Shown: positions 35,365 to 44,820 of the stretch, in pieces
Numbering within the stretch: the first letter of the stretch is position 1
Layout of the letters: every line of letters starts with the position of its first letter
Source of the DNA: Dasypus novemcinctus
Taxonomy: Eukaryota > Chordata > Mammalia > Cingulata > Dasypodidae
Reading direction: 5' to 3'
Length of the DNA stretch: 64,000 nucleotides
Assembly: GCF_030445035.2 (NCBI RefSeq)
Contig: NC_080689.1
Span: 23,403,278 to 23,467,277, forward strand
Program-made: the position numbers and the translations under genes
Notes under the pieces: model-generated
What the model was told of the DNA's origin: nothing
Databases searched by the model: none
Seen by the model: the letters and a program-made list of their open reading frames with translations, nothing else

Positions 35365-38062
35365 TTATGGTTTCTGGTACGGTGAAAATCTAAGCGTAGT
35401 TGTCAATTTGTATGGTTGGGGAGAAGGGTGAGAAATAGGAGGGGAAGGAGTAGTAGGGGTGTTACCGTACAAGGAGGATGTAGGCGGCTCCAAGGATGTT
35501 GCTGGTCGGAGACACGGGCTAGGAACCCAGATGGGATGTTCAGCATTTTTGGGAAAGATACAAACATATCCTCTACCTTGGGTCAGCAATACATGCGGAC
35601 CATGCCAGTCATTTGTCAGGGGATCCTTCCATCATACCAGGGGCAACGGTGTTGGTGCATTGCGCAGGCCTCCCCAGTGTATGGCTGCAGGGGAAAGACC
35701 TTTTTGATTAAAAGAAAGGTAATTTATAGTTATGAGGACTTTAGTGAGTATTTCTTTGGGGATATCATTATTAGTATTTCCCTCTTTTTGTTTTTTAATT
35801 TGTTGTTTGAGAGTAACATGTGCTCTTTCAACAATACCTTGTCCTTGAGGATTATAAGGAATGCCAGTGGAGTGGGCGATCTTCCAAGTATCACAGAATT
35901 GTTGAAAGCCACGGGATATGTAACATGGGCCATTGTCAGTTTTTAGCTTCCATGGAATGCCCATATGAAGCATGGCTTGCAATAAAGCAAATGTGGCATA
36001 TTTTGTTTTTTCTCCTGTAGAGGCTGTTGCTATTATATAGTGGGAGAAAGTGTATATAATGACAAGCACGTATTTTTGTTTTCCAAAGTTGGCTACATGA
36101 GTAACGTCCATTTGCCATATAGAATTGGGTTTAAGACCTCTAGGGTTTACTCCTTGAGGCTGCAGGGGTCCCAGAGGCAGAAATGGACTGCAGGTGCTGC
36201 AGGCCTGTGTGAGGTGTTTGCACTGCTGTTGTGAGAGTGAGGGAAAGAGTGTATGGAGGGAGTGAGCTGACATGTGGAAGCGTGAGTGAAGAGCCCTGGC
36301 TTGATCAATGACAGAGGCTGTTAGGATGAGGGCTTTATCTGCTTGGTCATTACCCTGTGTAAGGGGCCCTGGCAGGTCTGTGTGAGAGTGTATGTGTTGG
36401 ACATACCAGGGATGCTTTCTGTTTTCCAGTAACTCTTGGGTGTTGGCAAGCATGACGTCTAGGAGATTGTTTTTATCATGTAGAATAGCAAGGGGCAGTG
36501 CCTTAATGACTTGTGCAGCATAGGTGCTGTCGGTAAATATGTTTAGAGGAATATTTTGATGATAGAGAAGGGTATGAAATATGGCATATAATTCCCCTTG
36601 TTGCACTGAGCCAGAATGCTTTTCTCGCCAGATTTTATCGGGATGGCCTGATTGTTTTAGAACGGTTGCACTATGAGTTTTGTTGGTGTCAAGTGAAGAC
36701 GAGAGGAGCGTTAGGAATGGGGGTGGAGGTGGCAAAGGCATATGGTTGGGCGGAACAGGGCAGAAGGGTAAGGCTGGTAATTAGTCTGTGCCTAGGAAGG
36801 TGGTTATCAATTTTTCCAGATAATTTTCTATTAGCAATTGCATTTCAATGTTATGTTGAATAAGGTGGTCTAATTGTTCTGTAGTGGAGGGCAGGATTAG
36901 AACATCAGGTTCAGAGCCATATAGGTGCACAGCAGTACATCTTAGCTTTCTTCCTAACATACAGAGAGTGGTAATATGCAGCACTACTTTGCTTAGACTA
37001 CTGTATGCAAGATGAACCCAGAACAGGGGATTATTTTGGAAGAGAACACCTGTAGGTGTTCCTTTAGTAGCTAAAACTACAGCTAATAAAGGGAGACGAG
37101 GGTCAAACTTGTAGAGCGGTAAGTTGCTTAACTGTAAATTGAATTTTCGAATACATTCAGTGGCAGGGGTATCTAGAATGCGTTTACTGCTGGGTTCAGG
37201 GTCACTTTGCAGGAGATCAAAGAGTGGTCTGAGTTCATAAGTGGTCATATTAAGGTGTGGATGGATCCAGTTAATATCCCCACAAAGTTTTTGTAATTCA
37301 ACTAGGGAGGTGATTCTTGGTAGTTGAATGGAAGGTGTTAAAGGTATTATTTTATCTGTTATATGATATCCCAGAAATTGGAAACGTGTATACATTTGGA
37401 CTTTTTCTGGGGCTATTTGTAGCCTTAACTGGGCTAGATTGTGGAGGAGTACCTTGAAACAGGTGTGCAGGTGACCTTGGTCAGGATGAGAGAGTAAGAT
37501 ATCATCCATGTAGTAAATAATTTGGCAGTATTCAGCTAGTGGGTATACTGCATGATGAGTGAAGGATTGGCATATAGTAGGGCTGTTTTTCATACCTTGG
37601 GGAAGAACTTTCCATTGGAAGCACTGGGATGGGATGGCGTTGTTAATGGAGGGCACGGTGAAAGCAAAATATGGGCGATCATCAGGGTGCAAAGGGATAG
37701 AAAAGAAACAATTTTTTATATAATTGCTATGACAAAATTGTCATGGCAAATGGCAGAGGGATGCAGGAGGCCAGGCTATAAGGACCCCATTGTTTCCATG
37801 TGTGCACTTATGGCTCTTAGATCATGGAGTAATCTCCACTTGTGTGAGGCTTTTTTCTGTATTACAAATATTGGCGAGTTATGGGGGCTAGTAGAGGGCT
37901 CTATGTGATCCGAGTCTAATTGTTGTTGAACTAGATCACAAAGGTGAGTAAGTTTATGTCGAGGCAACAGCCACTGCTCCACCCAGATGGGGCTTTTAGT
38001 ATCCCATCAGAGTTTTATTGGATCTGGTTTGCTTATAGTCAATAATGGTGGAGCAGTGGCCT
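35365..38062 (-). pseudogene. pol: pol remnant (reverse transcriptase, RNase H, integrase)
   Basis: The N-terminal RT frame (below 37982) has [20 protein letters not shown] and [12 protein letters not shown]. It ends with a TAG where the family has a sense codon, and the region with the first catalytic Asp (about 37700-37780) is scrambled by shifts. From 37692 the frame is open, with FQWKVLPQGM and YMDD at 37501-37512. A TAA at 36781-36783 precedes a 370-residue open frame (35632-36741) holding RNase H (Glu50, TDSTY Asp71, Asp132 of that frame) and integrase: an H156/H160/C181/C184 zinc site and a D212, D269, E305 triad (DD35E). A TGA at 35632-35634 interrupts the integrase C-terminal domain, which goes on to 35365 in phase ([20 protein letters not shown]). 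Confidence 0.94.
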
Positions 38063-38469
38063 TTAGAATTGGGGCGGCTGACTGGTAGTTAAAATTATTC
38101 CTAGTTGTTGGAATATATCTCTGCCCCATAAAGTATTTTGTAAATTAGGCAGCACTAGCCATTTAAAGGAGCCTGAATGACCCTCTCAGTCTGACCAAGG
38201 GAGTGGGTCACATGATCGTTGAGACGTCCTTAAGCCTTCAATCCCTTGTATTATTGGGCCTAGGATTAATGGCCAGGATGGATCAGCATCTTTGGCGTTT
38301 AGGACAGAAACATCTGCGCCTGTGTCTATTTGTCCTTTTATTTCTTTACCATGGACTGATAACATCAGCCAGGCCTTCTGCTGCATTATAGGGATAGTCC
38401 AATAAATGCTAAAAGGGTTGTCATTTGTATTGCTTTCTGATTCTTCTCTTGTTATGTAAAAATGGTCAT
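38063..38469 (-). pseudogene. pro: pro remnant (retroviral aspartic protease)
   Basis: Reads WLMLSVHGKEIKGQIDTGAD, in which DTGAD (about 38312-38326) is the catalytic Asp motif of one protease subunit; the dimer would cleave Gag and Pol. A TGA at 38186-38188 interrupts it. The same frame then continues to the C-terminal Gly-Arg-Asp motif (WGRDIFQQLG) and a TAA at 38063-38065. It is in phase with the nucleocapsid knuckles, whereas betaretroviral pro normally needs a frameshift. Only about 85 residues separate knuckle 2 from DTGAD, so the dUTPase domain common in betaretroviral pro is absent. Confidence 0.88.
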
Positions 38470-40212
38470 TATCATTTCTATAGCCTTTTGAGTCCTCTCT
38501 TACTGAACGGGGCTGAGAGGTGCCCTGGAGGGAGTTTAAAGATGGGAGGGGGCAGCCATCAACTTCGGTTTTTGATTTACAATCTCGCTTCCAATGAAAC
38601 CCTTTTTTGCATCGGGGGCACTTGGTAGGGGGAGCCTGATTGGCGGATTGGGAGTTTTGCTTTGATGGGCAATTACGGGCGAAATGCCCAGGTTGATTAC
38701 AGTGGAAGCAGTTACTTGGTCGAGTGAGGGCATTAATGGACAGGTGTTCTGCCAGAGCTGCGGCAAGAATGGTAGCTGAGCTAGAGCTGACGTCCCTGCA
38801 TGCAAGCACCCAATCCTCTGGAGTGCCGTTTCTGAGTGGGGCAATAGCTTTACGACATTCTTCACTGGCACCGTCCCACAGCAAATTAGAAATAAGGGCC
38901 TTTGCTGCATCGCTGTGAGTGACTTTGCACTCCACTGCCTCTTTGACTCGACTATAGAAGTCAGCTAAGCATTCATTGGGCTTTTGGACTAATTGAGAGA
39001 TTTGAATGGGTGTACCTTTAGGATTTAGCTTGCGGAAAGCTCTTTGTGCACAAAGCCAGCACTGGTCAAAATTTCATCATTATCTGCCTGTGCTTCAGGG
39101 GAGGCAAATAGGCCTTCACCCTTTAGAGTGTGTACTGGCACAGGATTTTTTGCAGTTCTATTGCATATGGCAAGGACTTCTGCGTCATCGTAGTAAAGAA
39201 CTTTCCAGGTGATGTAGTTGCCTGGTGGTAGAATAGCTCGGGCTATATTTTTCCAATCTACAGGACAATTTTGCTGGTAGGATAGATTTTCCAACAGCAT
39301 TTGGGCATAGGGGCTATTGAGTCCATCTTCTTGGACAGCCTTCCTGAGGTTTGAGATAGTTTTATGATCATGAGGGTACCAGGCATCAGGGCGCTCAGTA
39401 CCGCGGTGCTGGTTTACAGGGAAGAGTTGTGGGGGCAGAGAGAATGAGTAAGTGCAGCAGTGGTTTTAAGAGGGGGTGGGGGCTTTAGCCTGCAGAGGAG
39501 CAGAGTTATCCTGACTTTTGGGAGGAAATGAGGGAGGGCTCACATAAGGGGAAGTATCTAATTGGGGAGGAGCGGGCTCTTTGTTTCTGAGAAAGGCGGG
39601 GCTGTGGCTTCCACTCTCAGAGGCTGAGCTGTGGTTCCCGCCCTCAGGGGCTGGGCTCTCCAGCAACATGTCTGTTTGGTTTGTTAGCAAGCCTGAGCTC
39701 TGTGCTGGACGAGGAGGAGGGGATAACTCTTGCCTAGTATGCTCTTGTGAGTTGTGCTCAGTAAAACTGATTTTTTCTGACTGGAACTCAGTTAGCGAGT
39801 GGTAAAGGGGCTCCCACAAAGCATAGTAGGGGGGAGAATCGGTGCAGAGGTTGGGGGGATCAAGATCCCTGAGCAGTGGTGTTTGCTCTGAGGCCATTAG
39901 ATCAGGGAGCACGGAAGGAGGTTCATCTGGTGGCGCGCTGGAAAGACAGGCATAGATAGCGAGCAGTGCAAGGATAAGGCCAAGCGGGAAAGTTTTGCCC
40001 TCATTAACCTCAGCAGAACGAACCCTTTTTAACAATTTTGCCCAGGTGTGCGGGTCCCAGAGAGAGGCAGAAGAAAGCCACGGGTTAAAGTGTACAATAA
40101 GATCCCAATACTGATTGAGTTCCTTTTCTGAAATTTTTATGCATCTACTAGCTAGGAGAGCATGAAGTGCCTGCACTTGCAGTGTCCTTGCGGAGGACAA
40201 GAGGTTGCCCAT
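38470..40212 (-). pseudogene. gag: gag remnant (matrix, capsid, nucleocapsid)
   Basis: The likely start is the ATG at 40210-40212, because it gives MGNLLSS with the glycine needed for N-myristoylation and membrane targeting of Gag; an in-frame ATG six codons upstream does not. Matrix text follows (KISEKELNQYWDLIVHFNPW), then a proline/serine-rich stretch. A TAA at 39466-39468 interrupts the frame. Capsid continues in phase with HDHKTISNLRKAVQEDG and later LPPGNYITWKVLYYDD. Near 39075 the frame shifts and gives the capsid C-terminal region, with the major-homology-type VKEAVECKV vicinity. Nucleocapsid has two CCHC knuckles, CFHCNQPGHFARNC (about 38669-38710) and CPRCKKGFHWKRDC (about 38579-38620), which would bind viral RNA. 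The C-terminal boundary with protease is not resolved. Confidence 0.92.
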
Positions 40213-40298
40213 GATAGGGCAGGGGATCACTCAGCTGATAGTGGCGTACAATGCCGTTCCCCAAGGTCCCTGTTCAGCAGGACTGTCTCTGTCCATAG

Positions 40299-40316
40299 GC
40301 CCCACGTTGGTCGCCA
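40299..40316 (-). other. Primer binding site, tRNA-Lys1,2 type
   Basis: The minus strand reads tggcgaccaacgtggggc, two bases after the 5' LTR. It is one mismatch (A for C at position 6) from the primer site complementary to tRNA-Lys1,2 that type-D simian retroviruses use. The leader to the gag ATG is only about 86 bases. Confidence 0.88.
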
Positions 40317-40318
40317 GA

Positions 40319-40843
40319 TGTCGCAGGTTGACACTGCTACCATTTTCCACTGGACTGAGGCATCCCCCAGGCTGGTGGGCTCGTACTAGTTGGCCCTGGG
40401 GAAGTAAGGATGGATACAGAGACTATGCACACTCCAGAGACAGGGTTCTGGACCAAGCCTAACTTTATTAGGTAGGAACAGCAATTTATAGTTCAGGGCA
40501 ATAGGGAAGGGGGGCTAGGCGGTATTTGATTGGCGGGGGCAAATATATGCCCAAACAAGGAGAGAAGTAAGCTATGGGGGACGGTTAGGTTGATCACGTA
40601 GGCTGAGTTTTTTCACACCATACTGCTTGATTGGTGGGGATTAAACAAAGGGGAGGGGCTCGGAGAGGAGGAAGAAGACATGGTGTAGCTGGACAGGGCT
40701 TGGTGCCATTCTGTCTGACTTCGTGGTCAGCAGCCATTTTGTTTAGCTGTGTGGTTGCCTTAGAGACAGCGTGTCGGCAACTGATAAGCTATCCCTTGTC
40801 GGCTGTGCACAGGGTGCTCTTGGGCGCTTTTATTTCTCCTACA
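40319..40843 (-). repeat. Provirus 5' LTR
   Basis: A 525-bp terminal repeat with TG...CA ends, paired with 31985-32511. On the minus strand a TATA-like box lies at 40483-40490 and AATAAA at 40464-40469, only about 20 bases downstream. The polyadenylation signal therefore lies in U3 next to a short R. Confidence 0.93.
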
Positions 40844-40853
40844 AAACACAATT

Positions 40854-42783
40854 GAACAAGAAAAAGGCATAGTTCCTGATAAAAGGCATGGGAAATATAA
40901 AGTTATAAAGTGGGACCAAAACAACATAAAGAAGAGAAAAGGAGGTATATGGGAGAAGAGAACATATTGGTTATTTAAGCTAAGTTGGTATCTTTTCAAA
41001 TTAGTAGGTTATTGATATTAACCTCAGGGTAACCCCAAAAAAAGCACTCCTGTGTAGAAAGAGAAATGAGGAAGGGATCCATGAGATACATCACAAAAGA
41101 TAAACTATACAGAAAAGGAGGTTGCAATAAAAGAAAAGAGATGGGGGGAAAAAAAAAAAAAGATATGATGCCTAACAACCAAAGGACAAAATGACTGAAG
41201 AAAGTATTGCCATTATAGTAATAACACTGAATGCTAATGGAGTAGACTCACCAAAGACACAGAGTGCCAGAATGAATAACAAAAAAGTATGATCAAACTG
41301 TATGTTGCTTAAAAGAGATTCACTTTATACCAAAGACACAAATAGGTAGAAAATGAAAGGATGGAAAAAAGATAATCCATGCAAACAGTAACCAAAAAAG
41401 AGCTATACTAGTATTAGACAAAATAGATTTTAAGTCAAAATTTGTTAAAAGAGACAAAAAAGGACACTATATATTAATAAAAAGGGGCAATCCACCCAGA
41501 ATCCAGAACAAATAATCATAAATATTTAAGCACCTAACCAGGGTACCCCAACATACATGAGGCAAACATTGGAAAAATTAAGGGGAGAAATACATACCTC
41601 TACAATAATAGTTGGACACTTCAGTACACCACTCTCATCAATAAGTAGAATATACAGACAGAAGATCAACAACAACAAAAAAAAAACTTGAATAATATTA
41701 TAAATGAACTAGACTTAACAAACATATACAGAACATTGCACCCAAAAACAGCAGGATAGAAATTCTTCTCAAGTGCACGTGGATCATTCTCCAGGATAAA
41801 GCACATGCTGAGTTACTACAAAACAAGTCTCAATATATTTTAAAAGATTGAAATTATGCAAAGCATCTTCACAGACGATAATGGAATGAAGCTAAAAATC
41901 AACAACAGGCATAGAACTGGAAAATCCACACATATGGACATAAAATAATGCATCTTAAACAATCAGTAGGTTAAGAAGAAATTGCAAGGGAAATCAGCAA
42001 ACATCTTGAGATAAATAAAAATAAGAATACAACATATTGAAACTCATGGGATGCCAGAATGGCAGTGTAGAAAAGGGAGACTTATAGTCCTAAATCCTTA
42101 TATTAAAAAAGAAGGAAGTTGCAAAAACAACTGCACACATGGAAAAACTAGGAAAAGAACAGCAAACTAATCCCAATGTAAGCAGAAAGAATGAAATAAC
42201 AAAGATTAGAGCAGGGAAAAATGAAGTTGAGAATTAAAACACAATTAGAGCATTAAAAAAACCAAAAGATGGTGCTTTGAAAAGATAAAATTGACAAACG
42301 CTGGACTAGACTGAAAAAGGAAAAAGACAGAAAACACAAAAAACTAAAACCAGAAATAAGCCCACAGAAATAAAAAGGACCATAAGAGTATATGGTGAGC
42401 AACTGTATGCCAACAAGTTTGAAAACCTAGATGAAATGGGCAAATTCCTAGGAAAACAAGAACAGCCTACACAAACTCTTCAAGAAATAGAAGACCTCAA
42501 CTGAACAATTACAAGAGATTGAATCAGTCATCAAAAACCTTCCAACAAAGAAAAGCACAGCACCAAATGGCTTCAGACATGAATTCTGCCAATCGTTCTC
42601 AAATTCTTCCAAAAAATTCAAGAAGATACATTCCCTAACTCACCATAATACCAAAGCCAGATAGATACTGCAAGAAAAGAAAATTACAGACAAATTTCTC
42701 TTCTAAGTATATATATCGTAATCCTTAACAAAACACTTATGAATGGAATCCAACAGTACTTTAAAAGACTTAGACACCATGAT
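40854..42783 (+). other. L1 segment between provirus and antisense LTR
   Basis: Continuation of the host L1 from the ORF1/ORF2 junction, with an A-run at 41147-41161, into the endonuclease and early RT regions. No later insertion is seen in this segment. Confidence 0.75.
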
Positions 42784-43227
42784 TGTACTAGTTAGGGTTC
42801 TCAAGGGATGCAGAACCAACAGGAGATATCTGTAAATAGTATAATATTTGTTAAAATTGTCTCACACAACCATAAGGATGCACAAGTCCAAATTCCATAG
42901 TGCAGGCTGAAAACCAGGTGCTCCAATGAGGTTAGTGATGAGCTCCAGGAGACACTGGTTGTCCAAAGTAAAGATGAAAATTCTTGAATTTCCTGAATGC
43001 TGAAATCACTTCTCCCTTAAGACTTTGAACTGATTGGATGCAACATCACTCATTGTGGATGGCAATCTCCTCAGGTGATTGTAGATGTAACAAGCTATCT
43101 ATAAAATCAACCCACTGATTTAAAAAGTCCATTAAATGCCCTTGAATTTCAATTAGTCCAGTGCTTGCTTGACCATACAACTGGCACCATTACCTGGCTG
43201 AGTTGACATACTAGACTAACCACCACA
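42784..43227 (-). mobile_element. Solo LTR, ERVL-type, antisense
   Basis: The plus strand starts tgtactagttagggttctc and ends ctaaccaccaca. The 5-bp duplication ATGAT is at 42779-42783 and 43228-43232. It is the reverse-oriented relative of 29076-29531 (shared 'tgtcaactc(a/g)gccaggtaa' near its 5' end). It interrupts L1 ORF2 RT text. Confidence 0.87.
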
Positions 43228-44273
43228 ATGATCAAATGGGTTTTATTCCAGGTATGTAAGGGAGGATCAACATAAGAAAATCAATTAATTTAATGCATCA
43301 AAATAACAAAATGAAGGAGAAAAACAATGTGATCATCTCCATTGATGCAGAAAATGCATTTGACAAAATCTAGCACTGTCCCTTGATTAAAACACTTTGA
43401 AAACTAGGAATAAAAAGAAACTTCCTCAACATGATAAAGGGCATCTATGAAAAACCCACAGCTAACATTATACTCAATGGTGAAAAAATGAAATCTTTCC
43501 TTCTAAAATCAGAAACAAGACAAAGATGCCCACTGTTACCATAGTTATTTAAAGTTGTACTGGAATTTCTAGCCAGAGCAGTTAGATAAGAAAAAGAAGT
43601 AAAAGTATCCAAATCAGAAAGGAAGAAGTAAAACTTTTACTCTTTGCAGATGACAAGATCCTATAGATAGAAAGTTCCAAAAAATCTACAACAAATCAAT
43701 TAGGACTACTAAATGAATTTGGCTGAGTGGCAGGATACAAGATCAACATGCAAAAATTCAGTAGTGTTTCTATACACTAGTAATAAGCAATCTGAAGAGG
43801 AAATCAAGGGGAAAAATCCATTTCCAATAACAACTAAAAGAATCAAATATCTGGGAATAAATTTAACTAAGGACATAAAGAACTTGTACACAGAAAACTA
43901 TAAAACATTGCTAAAAGAAATCAAAGAAGATCTAATTAAATGGAAGGACATTCTATGTTCATGGATTGGAAGACTAAATTGCATTAGGATGTCAATTCTA
44001 CCCAAAATGATTTACACATTTAACACAATCCTCATAAAAATTCTGACAACCTTTCTTTGCACAAATGGAAAAGCCAATTATCAAATTTATTTGGAAGGGT
44101 AAGAGGCCTCAAATAGCCAAAGAAAATCTTGAAAAAGAAGAATGAAGTTGGAGGACTGATACTTCCTGACTTTAAAGCATATTACAATGTTACAGTAGTC
44201 AAAACAAGATATTGCCACAAAGATAGACATATTGACAAATGAAATCAAACTGAGAGTTCAAAAATTGATCCTC

Positions 44274-44820
44274 TGTAGGGTGGCACCGTGTGGGAGCGCG
44301 GCGACAGCAAGGGTCGGCTCGTCTCCAGGCACCGGTGCGAGTCGGACCCGGGTGGCAGGAACGGGCGTTAAGGCCCTCTGCTTGGGGTTCGGGCGTACTG
44401 CCCGCCCCTCTGCCCAGCTGCATCCGCTTCCCCCTCGGTGGCCTAAGCCCGCCTCTCCCCCGAAGGCCACCGCCACGCCATGACAGCCCCGCCTCGCTGC
44501 CGCTGAGAACCCTGGCTACCCCATCTTCTGCCCGCAACCAGTGATGCACCCCTGCACGAACCTATCAGCCATCTGCCACCTCCCGGCCATGCCCTCTGCC
44601 CCTCCCCCGTCTTCGCCCTATATTAACCGCTGTACTTCCTGAATAAATCAGACTTGCGCACAGATCCTGGTCTCCTCGGTAGTCTTCTTCCTACCGCGCG
44701 TCCTCCACACCTTGCCGGCCCCGGAGCGCCTTCTTGGAAGGCCCCTCCATGTGTTGCAGCCCTCCGCCCGAGCCCACACCGCCCCTGCAGCGGCCCTCCG
44801 GGCAAGCCCACACTGCGACA
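44274..44820 (+). mobile_element. GC-rich solo LTR (547 bp)
   Basis: Starts tgtagggtggcacc and ends cactgcgaca, with a perfect 6-bp duplication ATCCTC at 44268-44273 and 44821-44826. TATA-like tatatta is at 44619-44625 and aataaa at 44642-44647. Strong CpG and GC content stands out against AT-rich L1 ORF2 on both sides. The terminal ctgcgaca is the same as in the 5' LTR of the 40319 provirus, so a betaretroviral origin is likely. Open frames inside are GC artefacts. Confidence 0.9.

Larger units (their letters stand above)
32849..35460 (-). pseudogene. env: env remnant (gammaretrovirus-type SU/TM), split by a solo LTR
   Basis: The start overlaps the end of pol and is unclear. SU text with cysteines is readable near 34830-35240 after a TAA at about 35239, then a 935-bp LTR (33872-34806) interrupts. 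Beyond it SU resumes with a CXXC motif (HCFLCD), many N-glycosylation sites, a cleavage-site-like HSKR (Arg missing at the first position of the usual motif) and a hydrophobic fusion-peptide-like stretch. The TM ectodomain has a heptad region ending near 33200. A one-base shift follows, and the CX6CC cysteines lie at 33154-33180 in the next frame. Another shift precedes a membrane anchor (LALFFFLLLAP) and a short tail ending with TAA at 32849-32851. Covalent-type SU/TM motifs are typical of type-D and gammaretroviral Env. It is non-functional. Confidence 0.88.
31985..40843 (-). mobile_element. Decayed type-D-like betaretroviral provirus (ERV class II)
   Basis: Complete LTR-gag-pro-pol-env-LTR layout on the minus strand, 8.86 kb including a 941-bp nested insertion. 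A 6-bp target duplication AAACAC flanks it (31979-31984 and 40844-40849), as usual for betaretroviruses. Primer site, polypurine tract and a CTE-like repeat are present. The LTRs differ by about 31 substitutions and 2 one-base indels in about 525 bp (about 6%, hand count), so integration is old. All genes carry stops or frameshifts and the copy is not infectious. Resemblance to Mason-Pfizer/simian type-D viruses rests on the primer type, the env class and the CTE-like element. Confidence 0.93.

Noticed and set aside
38329..38578. dUTPase domain between nucleocapsid and protease
   Set aside because: The interval is only about 85 residues and shows none of the dUTPase motifs.
43709..44102. Intact L1 ORF2 suggesting an active element
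   Set aside because: Only 129 codons are open. Stops, frameshifts and two LTR insertions break the rest.
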